A DNA stretch of 61,970 bases from Pseudarthrobacter sp. (GCA_031178005.1 JAPSJV010000017.1:1-61970), one strand, 5' to 3'. Shown: positions 52,660-60,769, counted from the stretch's first letter. The notes: generated from the letters alone by a model not told the origin. Program-made: numbers and translations.

Positions 52660-53900
52660 CACAACCTCCCTCTCCGCTGCCGTGCAGCCGCGCGCCGGTG
52701 CCCGGTGCTCAGCCGTGTACTCAATGAACTGACCCCGCTGATCAGCCGTTCAACGGCGTCGGCCACTTGCTCCGGTGACACCGAATCCAGGCATGGATGG
52801 CCGGGCACGGGGCAGTAACGGGCCCGCGTCAGCCGGCATTCGGCCGTTTGATCACCCAGCAGTTCCAGCGGCACTCCATAGGGCGCCCATTTGATGGCCG
52901 GCACTACGGGCGAAAACAGGCATGCCACCGGGGTCCCCACCGCCGCGGCCAGGTGAGCCGGTCCGGTGTTTCCCACGACGACGGCGTCAGCCCTGGCCAG
53001 CACCCCGGACAATGTGCGCAGGTCCGTCCGCCCACCCAGATCCAAGGCAGCCGGGCCGGCCACCGTAGCGGTCAGTGCCGTTTCACTCTTGCCCCCGGTC
53101 ACCACCACGCGATGCCCTGCGCCTTCAAGAAGTTCGACGGCGGCGGCGTGGTGCAGCGGCGGCCATGCCCGGGCGGGTGCGCTGGCACCGGGATGGACCA
53201 CAACATAGGGCCCCTCCCCCACCAGGTTCGTGACATCCGGCGGGTCGTTGACTTTCAGGAGGCCTTCGTCGCCGGGCGGCAGCTGGAAGCCGGCTGCCTC
53301 CGCAATCGTCAGCGCACGCACAGCCTCCGGCAGATCCTCGGGGAAGTCCTCCCCGGGCTTGAGCCGGACATCCAGCAGGCTGCCGGCGTAATCGGTGGAC
53401 GCAGCGGTGATTCTGCTGACACCTGCCAACCGCAGCAGCAGGGCAAGAGGCAGCGGTGACTGGTGGAATGACGTCAGGATCACGGCCTCGGAAATCCTCG
53501 AATTGCGGACGTAGGCGGTGAGCGCTTCCACGGCTCCGGCCGTGATTTCCGGCGCGGGATTCATGATCCAAGGGCACGGCCACGTGTAAACGTCGGTCAC
53601 CCCGGGGAGGAGCCGTGCTGCTGCCTCGCCTTGGGGGCCGCACAGCACCAGGACGTCGTTGGGGCCGGTTTCCGAGGAACTTGTTTTGGTGGGACTGGTC
53701 TTGGTGGGACGGGCCGGCTGGATTGATGGGGCGGGATGGTCTAAGTAGCCCGACTCACCGGCCATGCCGATCTGGGATGCGTGGCCGATTTGGCCCAGCT
53801 GGCCGTCTTCCGGCCTGCCGGCGGCCACGGCACGAATGGCCGGGCCCGCCAACAGCATGTCGCCCACACTATCCAGCCGGGCCACCAATACCCGGCTCAC
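52659..53900 (-). CDS. GT9-family glycosyltransferase with low-complexity insertion
   Basis: The protein has 413 residues and a GTG start. GT9 motifs are VLVARLDSVGDMLLAGPAIRAV, YVVVHPGASAPARAWPPLHHAAA and ADAVVVGNTGPAHLAAAVGTPVACLFSP. Between the first helix and PNDVLVLCGPQG lies an insertion of about 45 residues (about 30-75), including TKTSPTKTSSSETG. It is encoded by near-tandem DNA units of TTGGTGGGAC type and is absent from usual GT9 proteins. It overlaps the GmhB gene by four bases. Confidence 0.88.
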   Translation of the reverse strand: MSRVLVARLDSVGDMLLAGPAIRAVAAGRPEDGQLGQIGHASQIGMAGESGYLDHPAPSIQPARPTKTSPTKTSSSETGPNDVLVLCGPQGEAAARLLPGVTDVYTWPCPWIMNPAPEITAGAVEALTAYVRNSRISEAVILTSFHQSPLPLALLLRLAGVSRITAASTDYAGSLLDVRLKPGEDFPEDLPEAVRALTIAEAAGFQLPPGDEGLLKVNDPPDVTNLVGEGPYVVVHPGASAPARAWPPLHHAAAVELLEGAGHRVVVTGGKSETALTATVAGPAALDLGGRTDLRTLSGVLARADAVVVGNTGPAHLAAAVGTPVACLFSPVVPAIKWAPYGVPLELLGDQTAECRLTRARYCPVPGHPCLDSVSPEQVADAVERLISGVSSLSTRLSTGHRRAAARQRRGRL

Positions 53901-54550
53901 AATGCATCCCCGGACAATGGGAGGGAACCAGGACGTGAGCCGCCTGGTTTGTGGCCATCCGGCTTCTGCAGTTCAGGGGCCGGTAGTTCTGGTTTGGCTT
54001 GGTCTGATCCAGGGAGCGCAGGGTCAAGTATGAGGTCCACGGCCTCTTCGAGTGAGCCCGCCGTCTCCGGCGCCGCCGCAATTTCACCCGGCAGCGTAGC
54101 CTGCGTCGGCACCATGACTCCTCGCACGCCCGCCGCGCTAGCAGCCTCCATGTCCGAGCCGATATCTCCCACAAACACGGCCTCATCGGGGCGGATACCG
54201 AGGTAGCTGCAGGCTGAAACGAGCATTCCCGGCTGCGGCTTCCGGCATGCACAGGCATCCTCTGGTCCGTGGGGGCAATACTCCCAGACGTCGAACGGCC
54301 CCAGCAGCGACTCCACCCGAAGATTCACACTGTGCATCTGCTGCAGCGTCAGCAGGCCCTTGGCAATACCTGACTGGTTGGTAACCACGCCGGTAAACAG
54401 TCCGGCTCTCCGCAGCCGGGAAACAGCTGCCAGGGCCCCCGGAAAGGGGCGGACCAGGTCGGGTTCGTTGTTGTAGGGCACGTCGAGAACCAACGTCCCG
54501 TCACGGTCGAACAGGACAGCCTTGAGCTGGTGGCGCGCGATGATTGCCAT
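53897..54550 (-). CDS. gmhB: HAD-IIIA phosphatase, GmhB-like
   Basis: The protein has 217 residues. HAD motifs are LFDRDGTLV with two Asp, VVTNQSGIAKG and KPQPGM, then FVGDIGSDMEAASAAGV. A zinc loop YCPHGPEDACAC matches GmhB. It removes the C7 phosphate of heptose-1,7-bisphosphate. The last 45 residues are a Pro/Gly/Lys-rich tail (ELQKPDGHKPGGSRPG). It is the first gene of the minus-strand heptose operon, which runs to the SDR gene. Confidence 0.88.
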   Translation of the reverse strand: MAIIARHQLKAVLFDRDGTLVLDVPYNNEPDLVRPFPGALAAVSRLRRAGLFTGVVTNQSGIAKGLLTLQQMHSVNLRVESLLGPFDVWEYCPHGPEDACACRKPQPGMLVSACSYLGIRPDEAVFVGDIGSDMEAASAAGVRGVMVPTQATLPGEIAAAPETAGSLEEAVDLILDPALPGSDQAKPELPAPELQKPDGHKPGGSRPGSLPLSGDAL

Positions 54551-54681
54551 ACAAGCTAGGTTCCCCGCGCCCGGAGAAGCTAAACAGTAGACTTACTACT
54601 TCTTCTACTGATCCAGGTTTGTGGCTTCACGGAACACCCACTCCGCATCGCCACCACCTGCCGAAAACCGGAGGAAACCGC

Positions 54682-55653
54682 GTGCCCCTGCCAACGCCAC
54701 CCTCATCTGCGCCCTCGCCGCTCCCCGACGACGAACGGCCCATGCTCCTTGCGCTGCGGGCCCTCAAGCTGGGCGACCTGCTGGTGGCCGTTCCGGCGCT
54801 GCACGCCTTGCGCCGGGCATTCCCCGGGCACCGCCTGCTGTATGGCGCCCAAGGGTGGCTCGCCGACGCCGTCGAACTGGTGGGCGGGTGGGAACTGTTG
54901 CCCACTCATGGCTTGGATGTTCCCGTACCGCTGCCGCCCGGCGTCGTGGATGTAGCCGTAAACCTGCACGGCAGCGGTCCCGAGAGCCAGCACCGGATTG
55001 CCGCGCTGGAAGCAAAGAAGGTGATCACCCACAGCGGCGCGGAGTTCGACGGGCCGCCCTGGCGGGATGATCTCGCTGAACGCGAGTGCTGGACCAACCT
55101 GCTGCAGTGGCACGGCATCGAAGCGGATCCGCTGGACTGCAGGCTCCTGCCTCCCGGCGTGGCCAGCCCGGCGCCCGGGGCGGCTGTGGTGCACGTGGGG
55201 GCAGCATATGGCAGCAGACTTTGGCCGGTGGACCGGTTCGCCGCGGTGGCCGCCGAATTGGCGAAGGCCGGACACGAAGTCGTCTTTACAGGAAGCCAGG
55301 CGGAGCGGGAACGCGCCCTCTCGGTAGCAACGCTGGCCGGATTGCCGGCCCGTGCGGTGCTTGCCGGAGAGTTGTCCCTGGCACAATTTGCCGCAGCTGT
55401 TGCGGCAGCCTCACTGGTGTTTTCCGCGGATACCGGCGCAGCCCACCTGGCCTCGGCCTATGGAACGCCGTCCGTGGTGCTGTTCGGCCCCGCGCCCGTG
55501 GAGGTCTGGGGCCCGCCACCAGGACCTCACCTGGCATTGACGCGCTCCGAGTTCCGCCTTGGGGACACCTTTGCCGCAACACCGGATCCGGCACTCCTGG
55601 CCGTTACTGTTGAGGATTCCCTCGCTGCGATCCGGGAGCTCAAGCTGCTCTGA
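54682..55653 (+). CDS. GT9-family glycosyltransferase
   Basis: The protein has 323 residues. GT9 motifs are LALRALKLGDLLVAVPALHALRR, VVHVGAAYGSRLWPVDRFAAVAAEL and LVFSADTGAAHLASAYGTPSVVLFGP. GTG 54682 follows CGGAGGA. An open frame from 54544 has no ribosome-binding site. It is divergent from the GmhB operon, 131 bases away. Its last 127 bases overlap the 3' end of the convergent sigma-factor gene. Confidence 0.88.
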   Translation: MPLPTPPSSAPSPLPDDERPMLLALRALKLGDLLVAVPALHALRRAFPGHRLLYGAQGWLADAVELVGGWELLPTHGLDVPVPLPPGVVDVAVNLHGSGPESQHRIAALEAKKVITHSGAEFDGPPWRDDLAERECWTNLLQWHGIEADPLDCRLLPPGVASPAPGAAVVHVGAAYGSRLWPVDRFAAVAAELAKAGHEVVFTGSQAERERALSVATLAGLPARAVLAGELSLAQFAAAVAAASLVFSADTGAAHLASAYGTPSVVLFGPAPVEVWGPPPGPHLALTRSEFRLGDTFAATPDPALLAVTVEDSLAAIRELKLL

Positions 55654-56537
55654 TCACCGCCACCCTGGCCACCCTGGAAGTCAGGGTTCTCCACCAGCCG
55701 GCGCTGCAGGGCCACCAGAATGCGGGAAAGGCGCCGCGACACCTGCATCTGGGACATACCAAGCTTCCGGCCCAGCTCTGCCTGCGATTCCTCGCGGTAA
55801 TACCTGCCGTACAGCAACGCACGGTCCGCCGGGTCCAGTTCATGGATCGCCTGGCCAAGGCAAAGCACTTCCACAAGGTCGGCATGCTCAGAGGAGGCGT
55901 GTGGCAGGGATTCCGTCAGGGCTGGACCCTGGTCATGGTTTGTGGCACTGTCCAGGGAATCAGGCCGCATGCTCGAATACGCCAGATAGGCCTCACGGAT
56001 CTCACGGACGTCCACGTCCAGTTCGGCTGCCAGTTCCGCCTCGGTTGGTTCCCGACGCAGCTGCTGGCCCAGCTCCCGTTCAGCCCGCAGCAGCTGCGAG
56101 CGCAGGTCCTGGACATGCCGTGGCGGACGGATCATCCAGCAGCGGTCACGCAGGTAGCGCTTCAACTCACCGGTAATGGTGGGGGCTGCGTAAGCCGCGA
56201 AGCTGTCTCCCTTGGACTCCTCAAAGCCCCTGGCAGCTTTGACCAGGCCAAGGTAGGCAACCTGCGTCAAGTCAGCCCGGTCCCGGCCGTGTGTGGCAAA
56301 CCGCCCCGCAATCGACTCGGCCAGGTTGAGGTAATCAAGGACCAAATGCTCCCTGAAGGTCTGGCGGAGCCGACCCGAAGTCCTTGGTCCAGTGGCCGTT
56401 CGTGGTTGGCGGGCTTCCGCTGGTTCCCCAACTTCCACAGCCCGGGCAGCAACCCCTTGGAGATTCATAGATCCGCCACGATTCCCGGTCTCTCCGGGGG
56501 GCGCATTGTCAACGCATGCAGCATGGAAGTCGGGCAT
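55527..56537 (-). CDS. SigB/SigF-type alternative sigma factor
   Basis: The protein has 336 residues. Region 2 reads DYLNLAESIAGRFATHGRDRADLTQVAYLGLVKAARGF (about 70-107) and PTITGELKRYLRDRCWMIRPPRHV. Region 3 has REPTEAELAAELDVDV. Region 4 has ALLYGRYYREESQAELGRKLGMSQMQVSRRLSRIL (about 236-270). This is the group-3 stress or sporulation-type sigma of actinobacteria. ATG 56537 follows AAAAGGAG. A C-terminal tail of about 50 residues beyond region 4 is encoded in the overlap with the GT9 gene. No anti-sigma factor gene is adjacent. Confidence 0.9.
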   Translation of the reverse strand: MPDFHAACVDNAPPGETGNRGGSMNLQGVAARAVEVGEPAEARQPRTATGPRTSGRLRQTFREHLVLDYLNLAESIAGRFATHGRDRADLTQVAYLGLVKAARGFEESKGDSFAAYAAPTITGELKRYLRDRCWMIRPPRHVQDLRSQLLRAERELGQQLRREPTEAELAAELDVDVREIREAYLAYSSMRPDSLDSATNHDQGPALTESLPHASSEHADLVEVLCLGQAIHELDPADRALLYGRYYREESQAELGRKLGMSQMQVSRRLSRILVALQRRLVENPDFQGGQGGGDQSSLSSRIAARESSTVTARSAGSGVAAKVSPRRNSERVNAR

Positions 56538-56609
56538 GGGCTGGCTCCTTTTCGTACCCAAATTCGCGGGAAGCCTGCGGCAAGACTTATAAAAAAGGAA
56601 ACCATAAGC

Positions 56610-56625
56610 TTACTTATTAAACAAC
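56610..56625 (-). promoter_or_regulatory. Half-site related to the stress palindrome
   Basis: On the minus strand GTTGTTTAATAAGTAA resembles the left arm GTTGTTAAATAGTAA of the palindrome at 30027-30062, with one substitution and a one-base shift. It lies in the leader of the sigma-factor gene. Confidence 0.4.
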
Positions 56626-56648
56626 GATCGCCCGGAGTTCGGGCGATC
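56626..56648 (-). terminator. Hairpin in the sigma-factor leader
   Basis: The arms GATCGCCCG (56626-56634) and CGGGCGATC (56640-56648) are perfect. On the minus strand GTTGTTTAATAAG follows, a T-rich tail. No minus-strand gene ends here, so it may be an attenuator about 90 bases before the sigma gene or the end of a short RNA. Confidence 0.45.
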
Positions 56649-56703
56649 ACAAATTTGCCCGCCGCGCGTGTGAGCTACGCCTTGCGGGGGTAGGTACCTA
56701 GCT

Positions 56704-56725
56704 GATAGTAATCATGCTTACTATC
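56704..56725. promoter_or_regulatory. Stress-type palindrome between sigma factor and DUF cluster
   Basis: GATAGTAA (56704-56711) and TTACTATC (56718-56725) flank TCATGC. The inner 20 bases match the palindrome before the zinc ADH at 19 of 20 positions. It lies 61 bases before the first gene of the stress cluster. Confidence 0.7.
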
Positions 56726-56786
56726 CTGCGGCCAGTACCGCTGGTTCTGCATCAATACCCTGCCTTCCCTGAAAGAGAGCGCGAAG

Positions 56787-57731
56787 ATGACAGAGAACCA
56801 ATGGACCGAGGACCCTGCCTTCACCCGTCCTCCGGACCCCACCAATCCAACTCCGCCCAGCGGAACTACCGGAACGGCATCCGGCTTCAGCACTACGGGC
56901 ACATCCGGAATGTCTGGCAGCACCGGCGGCACCAGTCCGGGCTCGGGCCCGGGCTCCACTAAGGAAGCAGCAAAGGGCGAAGCCTCAGAGGTTGCCCACA
57001 CAGCCAGGGAGTCCGCGCAGCATGTGGCGGAAACAGCCCGGGCTGAGGCCTCTACCGTCGCCGGCGAAGCCAAGAGCAATGCGAAGGAACTGCTGTACCA
57101 GGCACGTGACGATCTGACCGCCCAGGCAGGCGCCCAACAACAGAAGGTAGCGTCCGGGCTCAGGTCCATCTCCGACGAACTGCAGAGCATGGCATCGGCT
57201 TCGGATCAGCCCGGAGTGGCCACGGACCTGGTCCGCCAGGCCGCCGACCGGTCCGCTTCCGTTGCCCAGTGGCTGGAGGGACGCGATCCGGGATCACTCC
57301 TTGACGAGGTGAAGCAGTTTGCCCGCCAGCGCCCCGGGGCTTTCCTGCTCATGGCGGCGGGAGCAGGCGTGCTGGCCGGAAGGCTCAGCCGGAGCCTTGC
57401 AGGTGGCAGCGATTCCAGTTCGAGTGCCGGGATGGGTTCAGGCACAGGAACACAGCCCGGTACGGAATTCGGTGCTGGCGCCCCCGTGCGGCCTGGCGAC
57501 GGCGGAGCTGTCCCGCCGCCGGCTGTGGACCTGCCCGGACCGTCAGCCACCACGGCCGGCTACTACGGCGGGGCCACGACCACGGACCCCTATGCCGACG
57601 CGGCCGCGGGGACAGGCCCCGACACGGATCCCTACACCGGCACGGGGGCGGGTACTGGTACAGGCACAGGCCCCGGCACACCGATCTCCGATGATCCGGA
57701 AACCTGGCCGGAGACCGGAGGGCCGCGATGA
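56787..57731 (+). CDS. Stress-cluster protein with helical core and one membrane segment
   Basis: The protein has 314 residues. A Gly/Ser/Thr-rich N-terminus (about 1-60) is followed by an Ala/Glu/Lys helical region resembling LEA or ELaB-like proteins (AKGEASEVAHTARESAQHVAE). A membrane segment follows (PGAFLLMAAGAGVLAGRL, about 190-208). The C-terminal 100 residues are Gly/Thr/Pro-rich (GTGAGTGTGTGPGTP). No function is known. It overlaps the next gene by four bases and heads a three-gene operon. Confidence 0.75.
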   Translation: MTENQWTEDPAFTRPPDPTNPTPPSGTTGTASGFSTTGTSGMSGSTGGTSPGSGPGSTKEAAKGEASEVAHTARESAQHVAETARAEASTVAGEAKSNAKELLYQARDDLTAQAGAQQQKVASGLRSISDELQSMASASDQPGVATDLVRQAADRSASVAQWLEGRDPGSLLDEVKQFARQRPGAFLLMAAGAGVLAGRLSRSLAGGSDSSSSAGMGSGTGTQPGTEFGAGAPVRPGDGGAVPPPAVDLPGPSATTAGYYGGATTTDPYADAAAGTGPDTDPYTGTGAGTGTGTGPGTPISDDPETWPETGGPR

Positions 57732-58153
57732 GCCCGTCCGAGATGCCTCCAGGCGAGGCCCATATGAAAGCGGAAAGCACCTCCCTTGGCGATCTGCTCG
57801 GGGACGTCACCCGTGACATGTCCACCCTGATCCGCCAAGAGATGGAGCTGGCCAAAGCAGAGATGAAGCAAACGGCCAGCCGCGCTGGAAAAGGCGGTGG
57901 CATGCTTGCCGGCGCCGGCGTGGCCGGGCACTTTGTCCTCCTGTTCCTTTCGATCGCCCTTTGGTACGCCTTGGGTGAGCTGATGGGATTGGGCTGGTCC
58001 GCCGTCGTCGTCGCAGTTCTCTGGGGGATCATCGCAGCGATCCTGGCCAGCATCGGCCGCAAGAAGCTCAAGGAAGTCAAAGGCCTTCCGCAAACCACAG
58101 AGACACTTCAGGAAATTCCCGCAACACTCAAACCCGGTGAGGACAGAAAATGA
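57728..58153 (+). CDS. Phage-holin-family (Holin III/DUF1469) membrane protein
   Basis: The protein has 141 residues. LGDLLGDVTRDMSTLIRQEMELAKAEMKQ is the family start (about 18-46). Two membrane helices follow (AGVAGHFVLLFLSIALWYAL and AVVVAVLWGIIAAILASIG). Despite the name, these chromosomal proteins are not phage-derived lysis proteins; they accompany DUF3618 proteins. It is coupled to both neighbours by ATGA overlaps. Confidence 0.88.
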   Translation: MSPSEMPPGEAHMKAESTSLGDLLGDVTRDMSTLIRQEMELAKAEMKQTASRAGKGGGMLAGAGVAGHFVLLFLSIALWYALGELMGLGWSAVVVAVLWGIIAAILASIGRKKLKEVKGLPQTTETLQEIPATLKPGEDRK

Positions 58154-58725
58154 GCGAGAACCCGGACGTCATCCGTTCAGATATTGAAGCAACCCGCCGC
58201 CGGCTGGGCACCAACGTGGATGCCGTGGCAGATAAGGTCACGCCGTCCCAGGTCGTCCATCGGCAGACGGAAAAGGTCAGGAATGCTGTGTTCGGCGCGA
58301 AAGAGAGCGTGATGGGAACAGCAGACAACGCCGGATCAACCGTGGATTCAGCGCTTCACGACGCCGGCGGTGCAGTTAAGGATGCCCCGCAGCAGATGAA
58401 GGCCAAGACGCAGGGAAACCCGCTGGCCGCCGGCCTTGTGGCCTTTGGCGCCGGCCTCCTGCTGGGCTCATTGCTGCCGGCCAGCGAAAAGGAGCGCGAA
58501 GCGGCCCAGCAGCTGAAGTCCGCGGCGGAACCGGTCACCGAGGAGCTGACCCAGGCTGCCAAGGACATGGCCGAGGGGTTGAAGGAACCGGCCAGGGAAG
58601 CAGTCGAAAACGTCAAGACAACCGCAACCGAGGCTGCCGAACACGTCAAGGCTGAAGGCCAGGGCGCGGCGACCGACGTCAAGGACCGGGCTGACGATGC
58701 CCGGACCAACCTCGGCAATCCCTGA
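58150..58725 (+). CDS. DUF3618-domain protein
   Basis: The protein has 191 residues. The DUF3618 segment NPDVIRSDIEATRRRLGTNVDAVADKVTPSQVV opens it (4-36). A membrane helix (GLVAFGAGLLLGSLLPAS, about 97-114) is followed by an amphipathic Ala/Glu/Lys tail. Function unknown; it regularly follows holin-III-like genes in actinobacteria. A strong terminator follows. Confidence 0.88.
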   Translation: MSENPDVIRSDIEATRRRLGTNVDAVADKVTPSQVVHRQTEKVRNAVFGAKESVMGTADNAGSTVDSALHDAGGAVKDAPQQMKAKTQGNPLAAGLVAFGAGLLLGSLLPASEKEREAAQQLKSAAEPVTEELTQAAKDMAEGLKEPAREAVENVKTTATEAAEHVKAEGQGAATDVKDRADDARTNLGNP

Positions 58726-58743
58726 TCGGGAGCACCTCTCCAC

Positions 58744-58779
58744 CGGCCGGCCCTCCCGCTTCATCGGGAGGGCCGGCCG
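58744..58779 (+). terminator. Rho-independent terminator of the stress operon
   Basis: The 15-bp perfect arms CGGCCGGCCCTCCCG (58744-58758) and its complement (58765-58779) have loop CTTCAT. TGTTTT follows within six bases. It ends the three-gene operon before the YihY gene. Confidence 0.85.
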
Positions 58780-58816
58780 CGCTGTTTTGACGGGCCGGCA
58801 TTGAAAGGACAGCCAC

Positions 58817-59881
58817 ATGGAAGCCAACAACCAGTCCGAGACGAGCACGGCGAAGAGTGCCACGGCGCCCGCTCCGGACGACTCACGCAAACCGGACAGC
58901 CCGCCGGATATTAGTAAGCCTTCCTGGAAATACGTGGCGAAGAAGACCTTCCGCGAATTCAGCCAGGACCAGTGCCCGGACCTGGCCGCAGCACTGACCT
59001 ACTTCGCCGTTTTGTCCCTGTTTCCCGGGATCCTGGCTCTGGTGTCCATCCTTGGCCTCTTTGGCGACGCCTCCAGGACCACGTCGGCTCTGCTGGAGAT
59101 TGTCCAGGGGGTGGCCCCGGGATCCACTGTGGACACCATCCGCGGGCCCATCGAGGAACTCGCTGCCTCACCCGCTGCCGGGTTTACTTTTGCCATAGGC
59201 CTTGTGACAGCCCTGTGGTCCGCCTCCGGGTATGTGAGTGCGTTCGGCCGGGCGATGAACCGTATTTACGAGGTGGACGAGGGACGCCCGTTCCTCAAGT
59301 TCCGCGGCACCATGCTGGCGGTGACGCTGTTGTCCATTGTCGCCGTCGCACTTTTGGCGGGCATGCTGGTGCTGAGCGGACCCGTGGCCGAGGCCGTAGG
59401 CGGCGCGGTCGGCCTGAGCGAGGAGCTGCTGACCGTCTGGAACATTGCCAAATGGCCCGTGATGGTCGCCCTGGTGATCATGCTGATTGCGGTGCTTTAC
59501 TACGCAACGCCCAACGTCAAGCAGCCCAAATTCCGGTGGATGAGCATGGGATCGTTCATTGCGCTTCTGATGTTTGTGATTGCGTCGCTTGGTTTCGGTT
59601 TCTACGTGGCCAACTTCGCCAACTACAACAAGACATATGGCGCTATTGGCGGCGTGATCATCCTGCTGTTGTGGCTCTGGATCCTGAACATGTCCCTGCT
59701 CTTCGGAGCCGAGTTCGACGCCGAAACCGAGCGCGGCCGGCAGCTCCAGGCCGGCATCAAGGCAGAAGAGACCCTCCAGTTGCCTCCTCGTGACACCAAG
59801 AAGAGCGAGAAGCTCCAGGCCCAGGAGGAAGAGGACGTACGCCGCGGACGGGAGTTGCGGGAGCAGCAGGGCGATCGGTAG
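58817..59881 (+). CDS. YihY/BrkB-family membrane protein
   Basis: The protein has 354 residues. A polar N-terminus is followed by FREFSQDQCPDLAAALTYFAVLSLFPGILAL (about 47-77), the family start. Six membrane helices include YGAIGGVIILLLWLWILNMSLLFGAEFDAE (about 272-301). A charged cytoplasmic tail (KKSEKLQAQEEEDVRRGREL) ends it. Once misnamed ribonuclease BN, the family has no firm function. It follows the stress operon with its own ribosome-binding site. Confidence 0.92.
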   Translation: MEANNQSETSTAKSATAPAPDDSRKPDSPPDISKPSWKYVAKKTFREFSQDQCPDLAAALTYFAVLSLFPGILALVSILGLFGDASRTTSALLEIVQGVAPGSTVDTIRGPIEELAASPAAGFTFAIGLVTALWSASGYVSAFGRAMNRIYEVDEGRPFLKFRGTMLAVTLLSIVAVALLAGMLVLSGPVAEAVGGAVGLSEELLTVWNIAKWPVMVALVIMLIAVLYYATPNVKQPKFRWMSMGSFIALLMFVIASLGFGFYVANFANYNKTYGAIGGVIILLLWLWILNMSLLFGAEFDAETERGRQLQAGIKAEETLQLPPRDTKKSEKLQAQEEEDVRRGRELREQQGDR

Positions 59882-59925
59882 CGCCGGCGTCCTGGTTTGC
59901 TCGGTCCTGTATTGCTGGGCTGGCG

Positions 59926-60603
59926 TTAGCGAACCACAGCCAACGCGAAGCCGTCCCAGCCCTTGCCGCCAACCGTCTGCATCACCGTCGCGTCCAGCCT
60001 CAGGTCCTCCCCCAGCATTTGGAGGGCGGCCCTGATGCCCGGCCCGTTGACGTCGTCGATGGATGGGTCCAGCATCACGCCCTCCCACACGGCATTGTCC
60101 AGAACGATCACCGTTCCGGGCCGGCCCAATCGGATAGCCCATTCGAGGTAGTCAGTGTTGTGCTGCTTATCCGCGTCGATGAAGACAAAATCAAAGGGCC
60201 CCTCCCCTTCACTTTCCAGCATCGGAAGGGTGTCCAGCGCGGCCCCCACCCGGATGTCCACCCTGTCCGCCAACCCGGCTGCCTCCAGGTTTTTCCTGGC
60301 GACGGCGGCATGTTCGGGCAGGTATTCACAGGTCACCACCCGGCCGGTGTCGGGCAAGGCCTTGGCCATCCAGATGGTGCTGTAAGCGGCCAGGGTGCCG
60401 ATCTCCAGCACGTTCTTGGCACCGGAGATCTGCACCAGCAGGTTGAGCAGCTTTCCGGAGTTGGGTGCCACCTCAATTGCGGGCATCCCCGCCTCAGTGG
60501 CGCTGTCAACGGCGTGCTGTAGCGACGAATCAGGATGGACGACGGCGGAACTCAGGTACTTTTCGACTGCCGCCCAGGAGGGGTCAACCTTATGTTCGAA
60601 CAT
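59926..60603 (-). CDS. Class I O-methyltransferase (caffeoyl-CoA OMT-like)
   Basis: The protein has 225 residues. The SAM site is NVLEIGTLAAYSTIWMAKALP, with EYLPEHAAVARKNLEAAG, FVFIDADKQHNTDYLEWA and VLDNAVWEGVM (metal-binding D and N). Such enzymes methylate catechols or other hydroxy compounds. The open frame upstream of ATG 60603 runs antisense to the DUF222 gene and is not coding. It converges with YihY. Confidence 0.9.
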   Translation of the reverse strand: MFEHKVDPSWAAVEKYLSSAVVHPDSSLQHAVDSATEAGMPAIEVAPNSGKLLNLLVQISGAKNVLEIGTLAAYSTIWMAKALPDTGRVVTCEYLPEHAAVARKNLEAAGLADRVDIRVGAALDTLPMLESEGEGPFDFVFIDADKQHNTDYLEWAIRLGRPGTVIVLDNAVWEGVMLDPSIDDVNGPGIRAALQMLGEDLRLDATVMQTVGGKGWDGFALAVVR

Positions 60604-60769
60604 GGCCCATAGTCTGGCACCGGAGCGGCGGTGGGGGAAGAGCGAACCCTGCTCCCCTTCAGTTTCGGCGGTTTGCTTCAGTTGGCTTCGCACCCTTGGA
60701 TTTGGCGGATCTGTAGGGTTTTTCAGGCTCTGATCGAGGAATGTCAGACTCCCTTGGGATGATTGTTTT

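Noticed and set aside
47496..55653. Gram-negative contamination or a recent transfer of an LPS gene cluster
   Set aside because: Base composition and codon use match the neighbours, and the glycosyltransferases look actinobacterial. No LPS assembly genes are present.
57728..58153. Prophage, suggested by the holin-family name
   Set aside because: There are no phage structural, integrase or lysis genes nearby; the family is chromosomal and paired with DUF3618.
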